NCBI GenBank assembly: GCA_024704765.1
Contig: JAKMXF010000301.1
Coordinates: 337,961 to 401,960 of the forward strand
DNA from: Oopsacas minuta
Taxonomy: Eukaryota; Porifera; Hexactinellida; Lyssacinosida; Leucopsacidae
Direction of reading: 5' to 3'
DNA: 64,000 bases
Below, piece by piece: positions 21,801-32,448 of this stretch. The notes beneath the pieces were generated by a model. It had not been told where the DNA came from. It ran no database searches and was given only the letters and a program-made list of their open reading frames with translations. The position numbers and the translations under genes are program-made. How positions within the stretch are numbered: position 1 is the stretch's first letter; each line of letters begins with the position of its first letter.

Positions 21801-21953
21801 AGACCAGACATGTTTTGAATTGTATGAAATATTTTCCATGATGGCCTGACATTACCTAATTATGTGGGGACCTTTTGACAAGCCGGGCATGGCAGAACTT
21901 TGGGAGGGCACAGCTAGTCAAAATACATGAAATTTTCAAACTAATCCGTTATA
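18867..21953. other. Long intergenic stretch, no gene recognised
   Basis: About 3 kb of AT-rich DNA. Several C-rich patches (TTTACCCACCC near 19560, CTTACCCACC near 20865) look like eroded transposon ends but do not pair convincingly. A short inverted repeat lies at 21740-21884. No reading frame resembles a protein family. Confidence 0.45.
21740..21884. repeat. Short inverted-repeat element
   Basis: GGCTTGTCAAAAGGTC at 21740-21755 is repeated as its exact inverse GACCTTTTGACAAGCC at 21869-21884, giving a 145-bp unit with 16-bp perfect arms. It could be a very short MITE or a hairpin. No target duplication was identified. Confidence 0.55.
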
Positions 21954-22480
21954 AAGTGGAAGCCGCTTAATCGGGCACCTGAGGAGTCAACGTTATGTCC
22001 CGGTTAACGGATTGTCCTGATTAACCGATCATGAGTATTTGTGTATTCAAAATAATTTTTGTGGTCACATTACCAGAAATTCTTAATTAGCAATAAAATA
22101 TAATGGCTATGGGTCTAGTGAAGATGAGTCATTGTAGTATGCATATAAAGATAAGGTGGCATATACCATGCAAATTCCTGTCAGAACACAAACTATTTTA
22201 CAAGTGATTCTGATTTAAATTTCGATTTAATTAAAAACTTGTAATACCATAACTAGAATCGCTTAAATGGGATTGAAATCCAAATTAGCAAGTATTTATC
22301 TAAATATTCGGTTTCTCTGGATAGTAGTCCAGAATATGAGCGATAATAAGCTTCAAAATAATTTGTAATCGGGAATTCTTATTCTGATTAACCGATTTGA
22401 TCCCCCAATTATCCGACGATATTTATATATAGAAAATCTGTTCCCGTATATGCGGATATCCCGATTAAGCGGCTTCACTG
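21954..22480. mobile_element. pogo/Tigger-type MITE
   Basis: About 527 bp with inverted ends GAAGCCGCTTAATCGGG (left, from about 21960) and CCCGATTAAGCGGCTTC (right, to 22476), flanked by TA at 21952-21953 and 22481-22482. The interior holds more GATTAACCG motifs in both orientations. Ends of the CAGTGAA...TTAA type with TA duplication are characteristic of pogo-like elements. No coding capacity. Confidence 0.8.
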
Positions 22481-22482
22481 TA

Positions 22483-23104
22483 GAATGAAAAATATTCAGA
22501 GGGACCAACCGGTAGTTTTGAGGTGTTAGGCACTCAGCGCTACGCCCATCGGGTCGTTATTGTGAACCTCCCAACGACCTAAAATCTTTTGTATATAAAG
22601 AGAATGAATATATAGCGAACTGAATAAAGTACGAAGACTATGAGAGATATTTTATGGGATAATCGACTGGTTAAGAATAAGAGGATGTTCATAATAAACG
22701 GGTCTACATTACCTCACAGTCACTGTATTGTAGTTAAACATTTAGCATTTTAATCAAATACAATGAGGGTGACATAATTCGAACATGTTTCTTATACCCC
22801 TTCAGGTGTCCCTATAGAATTATTGCCATAGTCCATAATCCTCGTACTGACTACTAGTATGTAGACTTGGTTAATATGAAGTATAACATATATTATAAAA
22901 AAGAATTTTGCTACCTTGGGGATACACAATAAGCGACGCTGACTGTATGGTGAATAACTGTGTAATTTAAAAAAAGAGTACATTTACAGTTGATGGGCCG
23001 TATTCAATAATACCAGAGAAACATCGAGAAACTAGAGGCTCCCCGAAATATTTAAGCGGGACTCCCCCATGAATATATATGCATTACTTTCTAATATATA
23101 TTTA
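22483..23104. other. Intergenic, nothing recognised
   Basis: About 620 bp between the MITE and the 3' end of the AC19 gene. A patch near 22515-22560 (GGCACTCAGCGCTACGCCC) is unusually GC-rich but does not fold into a tRNA that I can recognise. Confidence 0.4.
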
Positions 23105-23443
23105 TTAATTAACATCAATTTCGAACTTTTGTAAAATAGTTCTACAAATAGAATGTATAGACTCCAACCCATCTTGCAAAACGAAAATTGGTGAAACACT
23201 CTTATCTGTTTGAATTCGAATATTAATCGTATTCAGTGAAGGATGGGGTACACAATAACCACAGAATTGAACACACTTCCAATTGAGAATAACACATCTT
23301 ATAGCATTCCCGAGGGTATGATCCTCGCATTTCATGATAAAGGTCATACAAGATGTTAAATCGTTTGAGTCAGAAATAAATTGGCAAGAAAAGCAAGAAT
23401 CCCCTTTGTTATTCAAAGCTTGTATAGAAGAAGTGTGCATCAT
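23105..23443 (-). CDS. POLR1D: DNA-directed RNA polymerases I and III subunit AC19 (RPAC2)
   Basis: About 112 residues from MMHTSS at 23443 to the stop at 23105. The core is unmistakable: KCEDHTLGNAIRCVIL, FCGYCVPHPSLNTINIRIQT, then a C-terminal helix (GLESIHSICRTIL). This is the RpoA-like dimerisation fold shared with bacterial alpha N-termini; in the family the protein pairs with AC40 to nucleate assembly of RNA polymerases I and III. Usual length is 120-140 residues. The reading frame stays open upstream to 23527, but a pyrimidine-rich stretch ending TTTGTATAG just upstream of the chosen ATG could be a splice acceptor, so a short 5' exon may exist. Confidence 0.92.
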   Translation of the reverse strand: MMHTSSIQALNNKGDSCFSCQFISDSNDLTSCMTFIMKCEDHTLGNAIRCVILNWKCVQFCGYCVPHPSLNTINIRIQTDKSVSPIFVLQDGLESIHSICRTILQKFEIDVN

Positions 23444-23527
23444 CGATATCCTATACAAAGACAAGGCAAAATTAGAAATAATTATAATTGTATATACATA
23501 ACAGTGTTTGGAAGTGCTATACTGCAA

Positions 23528-24014
23528 TGCTCACTAATAATTTAAATACTCTGTAGGGGAAGTAGTTCAGGTTGAAATCGGGTCGGATTGAGTTTCGGGC
23601 TCAGTTCCAAAACAATTTTTGGAATTTTAGATAGGTTCCTCTATTTCACATAAACAGAGATGTAGACGTCTGAACTCGACAGCGATCCAGACAAGACCGG
23701 AAGAATGGATCAGTTTTAACTTATGCAGAGCACACTAAACATCTTTCAGTACCAGGGATTAGATAAATGAGTAATTACCAAATTAGCACTATGCTCCCGA
23801 AAATGCCCAACTTTGAAGCTCTGTTAACGTTGAAATATATCATTTTCGATCCCAGAAGTTTTACAGAGTAATCTAGAGGTTTTCACACATAATATCAAAA
23901 TTTAGTGATGATAAAGTTCGCAAGTACCAGAGTTATAGTAGTGACCATGGATGGCTCATTTTGGCAACTTTTATAACGGTCAAATAATCCTGTTATTGTA
24001 TCGTCGTACTATCC
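23528..24014. repeat. Intergenic, includes dispersed repeat
   Basis: No gene. The part from about 23745 (CTTTCAGTACCAGGGATTAG) to 23830 is an inverted relative of about 4310-4400 (CTAATCC...CCCTGGTACTGAAAG type), and a shorter match (ATCCCTGGTAC) occurs near 29130, so it belongs to a repeat family of unknown origin. Confidence 0.45.
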
Positions 24015-24022
24015 TCTTACAC

Positions 24023-25683
24023 CAGTGGTCGGCAATTATGTTTTACTAATACCCCATTTCAGAGCTCAGAGCATCACCGTTACCCCGAATTCAGGAACTA
24101 TATTAATAAACACAAATAACAAGCTGTTTCATTTATAGACGAGACAACCTGAGTAAAACTAATGAATCTAATTCTTTTTTAGCATGTAGTTCGTTGTCTT
24201 CGAGGTACTTCGCGAGATGGCTGAAAGATGCAATCTTCCCTCCCACAGCTCTCATTGTCCAAAGCTCGAGTTTTGCTTTAAATGCACAAATCTTCTGATT
24301 AATCAGAATAATGCTATGATTTGGACCTTGTAGACTAGTGTTGATTTCGTTCAAGTGCCCGAAAATCCACTAAATATGCAAACCGAGACAGCCACATGGT
24401 CTCTTGAAAGTGGGTGGCCAGGCAGTGCTTCTTGTCCGTCGAAAATATTAACTTCAGCCTCAGGATCTAAAGTCTCTCCAGGGCATTGCCACGTGACAGC
24501 CACCGTATCTCACTGTATAAGAGCAAAGTAGAGTACTCCGAATTTGCGGAACATCGGGTGGTTAGTGGCTGGGCCTTGATCAAGTTGATGATCTTGGTCA
24601 CATCTTTCATTAATTGTTCCAGATCGGGTCCAATGCGTGTTGGCGAATCATGCAATGTGTAGACATGATTCTTGAGTTTTCTCTCTCACTAGGGCGACAA
24701 ATCCCGTTTATCCCAACCATGGCTGGAACTCCGTCGGTTGAAACTGCAATGCAATCAGTCCAGTGCAAATCAACATCTGTCGATGTAAAAAATTTGTCAA
24801 TCATGTTGAAAATGTCGACACCACGGGTTGTAGTTTCCAGCGGGCTGTAGAACAACATTTCTTCTCCGATCCTGCATTCATCTCGTTATCTGACATATAC
24901 CATGAGCTGGGGATCGCTCCCGACGTCCGTAGTTTCGTCCAATTCTATTGCAACTGTCGACTCTTCTTTATGGAAATGATCAACTGTTCCTTGATGTTCT
25001 GTGCCAACACGTCCAACCTCTTCGAAACCGTCTTTGCTGACAATGGAACCGTCCCAAGTTTCGCTGCTTGCTCCTTCCCACACATCATTTCTGTCATCCT
25101 TGTTGCAACCGGCTTGATTAGTTTCTCACCAATATTGTGCGGCTTTTTTGCACGAGCTATAAGCCATGCGACTTCCAAGCTTGCTCTTAAGGAGTTCCGC
25201 TGATCAAATGTCACTTTTGGCATGAGATCCAGCCTCTGTTTTTTCACTTGACTTCCCTTATGGGCGAAAAGTTCCTTTGGCATGTCCGCAAGTTATGGGT
25301 GTTTGTTGCGCAGATGATTTGAGGGACTCCGGACACAGCATAGCCATACAGATGACGCACTGCGGCTTTATGACTCCTTTTTCGGTTGTTGCGATGAAGC
25401 CATACTCCAAGAATTCGTCTTTGAATACACGCTTTCTAGAATTTATCATGCTGCAAAAGGAGATTAGAAGAAAAATTGAGCAAGATATATCAATACACAC
25501 GAATTGATAAAAATTATTGTTACTATTATTATATTATTAATTACAGCAATTTTGAATTGGCTGCACTCATTTTCTAGGCACAAAGTTCCGTTCATACTAT
25601 TTTATTTCGGATAAGTCTCGTTACCCCCAGTAAACCTGAAATTACCCCCGATGAGGTAATTTACCCCTAATTGCCGACCACTG
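24023..25683 (-). mobile_element. hAT transposon, ZBED5/Buster-like
   Basis: 1661 bp between CAGTGGTCGGCAA at 24023 and its exact inverse TTGCCGACCACTG ending at 25683. Both flanks carry the perfect 8-bp duplication TCTTACAC (24015-24022 and 25684-25691). Inside each end are TACCCC motifs in matching orientation. It carries a broken transposase gene on the minus strand. Confidence 0.95.
24133..25449 (-). pseudogene. hAT transposase relic, ZBED5/SCAND3-like
   Basis: Starts MINSRKRVFKDEFLEYGF at 25449, followed by a BED-finger-like CVICMAML. It continues in shifted frames: EVAWLIARAKKPHNIGEKLI and MCGKEQAAKLGTVPLSA (25283-24945), VAIELDETTDVGSDPQLMVY (24886-25083), WTDCIAVSTDGVPAMVG and MSTHCMIRQHAL (24610-24858), EIRWLSRGNALERL (24467-24655) and a C-terminal fragment to 24133. 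These are the blocks, in order, of ZBED5-type proteins. At least four frame changes inactivate it. The C-terminal dimerisation domain is missing, consistent with the short element. Confidence 0.85.
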
Positions 25684-25691
25684 TCTTACAC

Positions 25692-27197
25692 TAAGGCACT
25701 GCAATGAATGCACTATGGATGGATTAATGCCGTTAGTTGATTAGGTTAAATTGTGTTTAGCATCAATTATAGCATTCTAATACGCAACAATGGAAGGATC
25801 GGAATATGTTTTTGACTATGTTAACCCAATATAACCTAATCTAACCTCCTAGACTAAATTTGAAAATTAGATTGTTATCTATAATTATAAGGTAATTTAC
25901 AAACAAATCAGCAAATCAACAATCACAAAACCAAAATTCATACACTGATAAAGTAGTACAGAATATCTAGCAGTATCTAAATTGTAATGAATAATGCGGT
26001 TAGTTAATAGTTAAAATGCATCAAGAATGTTGTATGAGGTTAATTAAGTACGCATCTAGTCAAAATTCATTAGGTTTAAGTACCCATCAAGTAAATCTTC
26101 TGTAAGGTTAAGTACACATCTAGTAAACTTCATCGAGGTAAGTACACATATAATATAATACTTGAAATATTTGAGGAAAATTGTGAGCTATCCGAGGGTT
26201 TTCATACTGTCTGTAAAATTATCAGATCAGCTATACAAAATAATTAAAAATACTTTTACACTTCGAAATATCAGCCTTGCGACCAATGCATTATATTTCA
26301 TAACCTTGATAGAATACTATTCGAAATCATACTACAAACTCGTGTAAAATATAAAGGGGGTAATTCAATACACTTTGGAATACTTGACAATCACATAATT
26401 ATCTCCATTTTCTAATATATCTCTTCAATTATTGACACTTATTCACATTAATAGGCAGGACATAAACCGGCATCGTAGCCTCGATAATCCGAACAGCATT
26501 GTTCCAATTGCAAAATAAATCGTTCATACTAGTGAATTTGTTCGGATTAGCGAAATGAATTGAAAGAAGATAGTAGAATTTAGGAGCCAAACTTTCGAAA
26601 AGTTGTACAACCAATGAAAGTACTGCCAACATGTGTAATATAGTATTAAATATTTATCTGCAATAAAATTGGATACATATTTGTCATTAATAAATTTTAG
26701 ACCATTTCCCAAAGATAGCATAAGCCATAGCCTACTAAATATTAGGCTTAACAGCAAAAGTCCATGGATGCGTTATTAACTGATATTGGAGAATTCTGTT
26801 ATTGTCTTAAATATCTAATCAAAATGTTATCTTAAGCATTATTAATAATCCCTCGCTGGTATTAAACTAAGATATTGAAATTCTATTTGAAGTTGATTGA
26901 AACTAATGTTATTGGACAATAACCCAATCAACATACATAATAATCGTAAATACAAACAATTACAGTAATAACACATACACTTCACAAAATCATGAGAACT
27001 TTTCAGTTCACGTTTTTCTATACCTCTAGAAGTTACAAGTGAATTATAGTTCTTAATCTTGTTGGCAAGAAAGCAATTAGCAATAGTAAAAATAAGTATA
27101 CGTAAGATATCCCATCTAGTAGCATTACAGATAGAACAGTTTGCTTTCCAGGAATCAATACTTGCATCATCTTCCATGTATATCAATGTGAGCTCAA
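25692..27197. other. Intergenic, no gene recognised
   Basis: About 1.5 kb of AT-rich DNA. Apart from the small tandem repeat at 26038-26155 nothing stands out. Minus-strand frames at 26429-26757 and 26842-27186 are open but resemble no family I know. Confidence 0.45.
26038..26155. repeat. Degenerate minisatellite
   Basis: About 3.5 imperfect copies of a 31-35 bp unit built around AGGTTAAGTACACATCTAGTAAA, each ending in AA(A)TTCATT, AATCTTCTGTA or AACTTCATCG. Direct head-to-tail arrangement is visible by eye. Confidence 0.7.
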
Positions 27198-28920
27198 CTA
27201 ATATTTTTCAGCTGGACCGTGTACAAGTAGATTCGCCAAATGATCATTGTCCTTAATGGCAAACAGAATCTTCCAGAGAGTAGTGGCAGAGCTTAGAACA
27301 GGCTTAGATTGATATTTGAGGCCCCCTTGATCTGTGAATTGCAAGAGCTTGAATTGAGAAATTGAATCACTATCAGGAATAAATTCTTTATCATAAGTTA
27401 GCGTATCAGTGCACAATCTACATTCTTGAAACCCTTTCAATCATTTATAGACCGAATATCCTCCGATAAAACCTAACGACTGGATTATCTGCTGAGTGTA
27501 TTCAATTGATAATACATTACCAATTCCATCAAGATCTATTTGGTCATCACTTGAAGTAGTAAAGGGTGAAGTAAAAGATTTGACAAAAGTATGTATGAAT
27601 CGAGAAGAGTCCTGTTGGTCAGAAAACATTTTTAGGATGGTTGAGGCTTAAGACGACGCTCGGATTCAAGAATTTGAATGTAGGAAATATAATAATTCGA
27701 ACCAGCCATCATACGATAGAATCCAAAATGATGTTCGCAAACACACTTCTGGTTGGGTTCTCTGGGTCCAAATTAGGAACACAAATTTTCTCTCCTTTAT
27801 AAGTAATATCAGATTTAACGTGTATTTCATCCATTTGAACTATAAAATTTCTCTCCAATGAACTGAAGGAAGAAGTAGCTTGGGAGAGATAGGTAGAGAA
27901 ATCGTTTTCAATGCCAAACGAAGAATACAATGTATTTAATGTCTGAACATGCGGTAGAGAAAGATACTCTAAACTCTGGAGATATGCATAACATGCTGGA
28001 GAAGTGAGATGAGTCTTAATTGACATGATTTGTGTAATTATATTGTACCTTCGCCTGTTCTTTGGAATAAATATATTGTCTAATTGACAGAGGATAAATT
28101 GGAGCTTGGCTATAACTGAGGAAGAATAGTTTTCACTATCCTCTATGCTAGCTAAATCAATAACCTTGTCCATGTGTTGTTCGGCACGAGGAATATGAAA
28201 TGAATGTGATTTAGTACGATGATCATAGGATTCAGATTTTGAGGAAATTTGATGTGATAATGATTCAATTTGTCGAATTTCATTAATTAAATTAAGAGAA
28301 GTTTGTCCATAGAACCAGGCTGATACAGGTAAAAATGAATTTATTTCTAGATATGCATCCACTGAAATAGTATTTTCAATCAAACCCGAAAGAATAAACC
28401 CTATACTAGAATTGTCAGTATGCCATACTAACCAATAGTCTAGTAACACAATATAATTCAACTTAGCTTTCAGATCCTGTAAATTTCTAATGATGAATTT
28501 GTATTTGGACTCACTCTCAGATTTTAGGCTAAGCTAAATGGTTTGATTCAACATTTTTTCTCTTTTGATTCATAAGACAAACGAGTACGTTTGCTTGTCG
28601 ATGTTAATGAATAATAAGAGGGGCAACCTGGAAGTAAACAGGGGATTGCCCCTTCTTTCAGCTTAAGTTTACCGCGAGGTATACTAGTGAAAGTACTGTC
28701 ACCATTGGGAACCTTATGAAAATACTCAACATATTCTTCACGGAAATGCTTGATCCATACATTAACAGCCTAGACACGATCAATATCTTCACGGTGAGGA
28801 GCACGTACCCAGGCCTGTTTAAGTTCAGGTGGATTCTCTGGCATTCTGAATATATGCACTCTATCATCTAGGTAATAATTACTTGTGCAACCCGGGCAGA
28901 ACAGGCACTGGGCATCAGAG
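27198..28920 (-). pseudogene. THAP9 / P-element-type transposase relic
   Basis: The N-terminal part (about 28920-28660) is a THAP-type finger: CPGC, HIFRMPENP, KQAWVRA, then VWIKHF, with an in-frame TAG near 28765. Two conserved cysteine/histidine positions have partly changed. The middle (28461-27709, 250 residues open) contains SLPHVQTLNTLYSSFG followed by ERNFIVQMDEIHVKSDITYKG, matching the helical region and the first catalytic aspartate block of THAP9/P-element transposases. The C-terminal part (27629-27198) has YTQQIIQSLGFIGGYSVYK then CRLCTDTLTY and QGGLKYQS, matching the family's terminal CxxC zinc region. Frames change between parts, so the gene is probably dead, although some breaks could be introns. 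Termini not identified. Confidence 0.7.
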
Positions 28921-29819
28921 ATACAATAGACTAGCTAATAGTGAGCAGAAATGGATTATAAAATGCCATGGGTATGTGGTGGACTATCATTACTAGAAGC
29001 TAGAATGTGTCAGTGAAAAAATTTTATTTGCATATATAACAATTATAATGAATTTAAACAGTATGATTAATTAACAATCAGAAATTTTAAAAATATAAAA
29101 TGGTTGGTTAATATAATCAGCTAACAACTTATCCCTGGTACAAAAATGAAGTTACTGTTCGGCCTTATATCTAGTAGGCTATGCATAAGCCTTTTGACTC
29201 TTTGGATTAGCAAGGGTCTACTGGATCTACTAAGAATTTCTGGTGTCAATTTTCATTATAGTTTCGTAAGTAATGTTCACACAATCAATAACTAAATGCA
29301 AGTGATGGAAATATAAGTACCACTGATTTTTCAGGATTGCTTTAGAGGAGCACTGCAAACAATTAGGATTCCCCATGACCCAAATGTAATAACATTGGGT
29401 ACTTGGTATATTACAAATTAGAGGTCCAAGGGCCCACTAATCGCCTAAAAACACTGAAGTGAACCTCTTTAAGAAATAAATAAGCATATTTGTGAACAAA
29501 AATAATTTACAACTTCAATTTTGTTTATCAGTCTGTAATAAATTGAAATAATGGGTGCATTTAATAGTACTTTATTATCAATTGTACAATAAAACACAAA
29601 CAATGGCCATCTGTGGTGACACTGGAGATGCTATATCGCTTTGGGTTAGTAATCTCGGCATTTCGTGCCTCGGTAAAGAAAGTCTGAAACTTTTTGAAAT
29701 TTGGATTTTGTGTTCAGCCATGATGACGTAATAATCGCAGTATTGATTTTTTTCGTCCGAATCATGATGTCAGGACATTTGTCACAGAGGCAGTACCTGT
29801 GATTCAAATGTCAAACTTT
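28921..29819. other. Intergenic, dispersed repeat fragments
   Basis: No coding signal. Contains a TCCCTGGTAC...TATATCTAGTAGGCTATGC stretch (about 29130-29200) related to 3928-4430. A GTGAACCTCTTTAAG word near 29459 resembles a pogo-type terminus without a partner. Confidence 0.4.
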
Positions 29820-30475
29820 TATCTTGTATATTGGCTAAGCAGTGGTTAATAGTGTGATATTTTGAAAATCCAAAAGGCGACTATGATGTTATAATTTCGT
29901 CATATTGGTGTATTTTCGTCCAAGCCAGATCCAAAATACCCCCGTATGCCAAAGATGAGCCCTGAAGGGTCTTCCAGTTTCTTCAATCAAATCTGTACAT
30001 ACAAATAGACATATTCTATTTATATATGTATATTCATTAATAACGATTAAATAATATAGATAAGTTCATTGTTATTCAATGAGGAGAGGCCAGAAATACA
30101 TAATTGGAAAAATATTTTACAAATTCTCTAGGGCTTTATTAAAAACAAAGTCAAAAAGATCTTTTAGGTATATTATCTTATGAATATTCGGATATTCGTC
30201 GTAATGCAGGATCGACAATTGTATACATTTTAGTGATGTAAAGTACATTTGTTCGGTTAGTTAATATCTATATTTGTTAGGAATTGATTGAAGACCAGGA
30301 AGACCCACAGGGCATATTTTTGGCAATCAGGGGTATTTCGAGCCTGGCTCGGACAAATTCGAGTCTTGGGAGAAAACTCATACATATGATAAATTATGAC
30401 GTAATTGAAACCTTTTGATTTCTGAAAAATCAGATCATGAGCCACTGCTCAGACAATATACATGTTCGATGGTTG
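29820..30475. mobile_element. Inverted-repeat (fold-back) element
   Basis: About 29825-29990 is matched in reverse complement by 30280-30475. The pairs include TGTATATTGGCTAAGCAGTGG with TGTATATTGTCTGAGCAGTGG (inverted), AAAATACCCCCGTATGCCAAA with AAATACCCCTGATTGCCAAA (inverted), and GGTCTTCC..CTTCAATCAA. A third, partial copy in the orientation of the right arm is at about 52904-53040. No coding capacity. Outer ends and target duplications are not defined. Confidence 0.7.
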
Positions 30476-31541
30476 AATTTTATCAGAGGAACCCTCAATT
30501 GAGGGCCTGACTAAATTTGTGGGGCCCATATTATCCTATCTGGGCAAACCATGCTATTACTAAAATCTTTCCTGAGGGGCATTTCCGCAAGATCATCTTG
30601 CACACTTGAGCGACGTCGTGGCAATTTCTGCAACGTCGGTACCAGAATTATTATCAGGGTTGCTCTTGGCCGAAGAGTTCCGTAAATTTGGCATTTTGGT
30701 CAAAACTTCTGTTTCCCATTCGACTCGTTCTTCCTTTGCCTTCCGTTTTGCCCGCGCATCGTATTGGCGATCCATGTCCTGATCGCGACCACTCATATCC
30801 TAGTCCTTATAGTCCTAAAGTTAAAAGAAACGAACAAATATTAAAATTGACCCTCTCGGAACAGACGCTGAATAATAATTTCCATGTATCCCTAATTTCA
30901 AAATAAATTTAGACGAAAAGGATAGCCCTATTTATTTGATAGATTGTGCTTTCAAATAGAAAAGGACTGGGTTGTGGATTTGAAGTGATTTGGAATTGAT
31001 TTGGATTTGATTTAATGTCTAAGTTAAATCCATTTACTGTGCCGACTATACTTTGGTATAGTGGCCTAATATTGAAATGGGTGCCTCTATTATTATTTTT
31101 TTCTCTGTGAAAGGCCTGCAGCCAAAATTGGATAGAATTAAGGTGGTATATGGTGTGAGAACTATTCAAGATATTCGTCTCTTGTGTGCTTCTCCCCTTT
31201 GCTAATTACTCGGACATCAGTGCCACTAATTCACAATTGTCAATCTTTTGTCTGGCCTCTAGCAAAAAATGATGAAAGGAAAGGTGCCATAATTTTCACA
31301 CCTTTCGAAAGAGAAAAATATTCTACACCTTTGTAGTCTTCTAGAATGTTTATATTGGTTAGAGTATTTTGATGAAAGTAAATGAAAAATATTCATTATA
31401 TAGCATTATGTCATCTGTAATTATTCTATTGTTCTTAGATGATAAATATTTATTAAACGATAGGTACTTCTAGTGTTGTATATAATATGCATTCATTGAA
31501 TAATTAAATTTAACAGGAACTTTAATTATTTCTATTATACA
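30476..31541. other. Intergenic, no gene recognised
   Basis: About 1.1 kb without a recognisable gene. A lysine/arginine-rich minus-strand frame at 30796-30593 (KRKAKEERVEWETEV) has slightly protein-like composition but matches nothing I know. Confidence 0.4.
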
Positions 31542-32446
31542 GTCAGGGGACAAAAGTCTTCGAACACACAAATATATTGTCATAAATTGTAGCTCTTCCC
31601 CGCTCCTATAAATTGTATAGTCTATATCCATAGTTGCTATCTAGTAATTTATATAGAATAACATATGTTTTTCAAGAATTTCAAAAAAATATTTCGATTT
31701 ATACTTTTTGAAGGTGTTAATTATTAATAATTATTAGATAACTATTGATAATCAAAATATGTGGTAATTCAAAGCTTATTAAGAATCTATAATTTCTGAC
31801 TTGATAATTGAATTCTACGTAGGCGAGTTACCCCAGATTGAAATTTCCAATCGGATTGAACAATTTTTACCAGAGTTATAGATGAATTTCAATTTGTGCC
31901 ATTTGTGCCACCTTTTGCCCAAGGTGGCACAAGTGGCCGCTACCAAGAGGTTATTTTGTAATTCAAGGGTTAGCATAGTCATATTATTCGAAAATATTAC
32001 TTCGACTTTTCCTCCTAACTCTAGTTGATTTCCTTGTAGTGGCGCTTGTTCCTGCCACCTGTGCCCCTTTTGAAAAAAGTGCACAAGTGGGACAAATTGA
32101 AATTCTTCTTTAACTTTGGTAAAATTGTTCAATCCGATTGGAAATTTCAATCTGGGGTAACTCGCCTACGTAGAATTCAAATATCAAGTCAGAAATTATA
32201 GATTATTAATAGGCTTGAATTATCACATATTTGATTACCAATAATTATCTAATAATTATTAATAATTAACACCTTCAAAAAGTTTAAATCGAATTATTTT
32301 TTGAAATTCGTGGAAAACATATGTTATTCTATACAAATTACTAGATAGCAGCTACGAATATAGACCACACAATATATAGGAGCGGGAAAGAGTATACAAT
32401 TTATGACAATATATTTGTGTGGTCGAATACTTTTGTCCCCTGACTG
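31542..32446. mobile_element. 905-bp palindromic fold-back element with mariner-like ends
   Basis: Begins CAGTCAGGGGACAAAAGT at 31542 and ends with the exact inverse at 32446. TA lies directly outside both ends (31540-31541 and 32447-32448). The arms are about 390 bp each and about 90% identical as inverted copies, including the ACACAAATATATTGTC, GGTGTTAATTATTAATAA and CCCAGATTGAAATTTCCAATC blocks, leaving a spacer of roughly 120 bp around 31930-32060. The spacer margin carries GCACAAGTGG/GTGCCAC motifs. The ends and TA duplication fit the Tc1/mariner superfamily; no transposase is encoded. Confidence 0.9.
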
Positions 32447-32448
32447 TA

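Noticed and set aside
22515-22560. GC-rich patch suggestive of a tRNA or SINE head
   Set aside because: No acceptor stem or properly spaced A and B boxes could be found.
30593-30796. Charged minus-strand open frame (KRKAKEERVEWETEV)
   Set aside because: 67 residues, no recognisable domain, no supporting context; could be chance.
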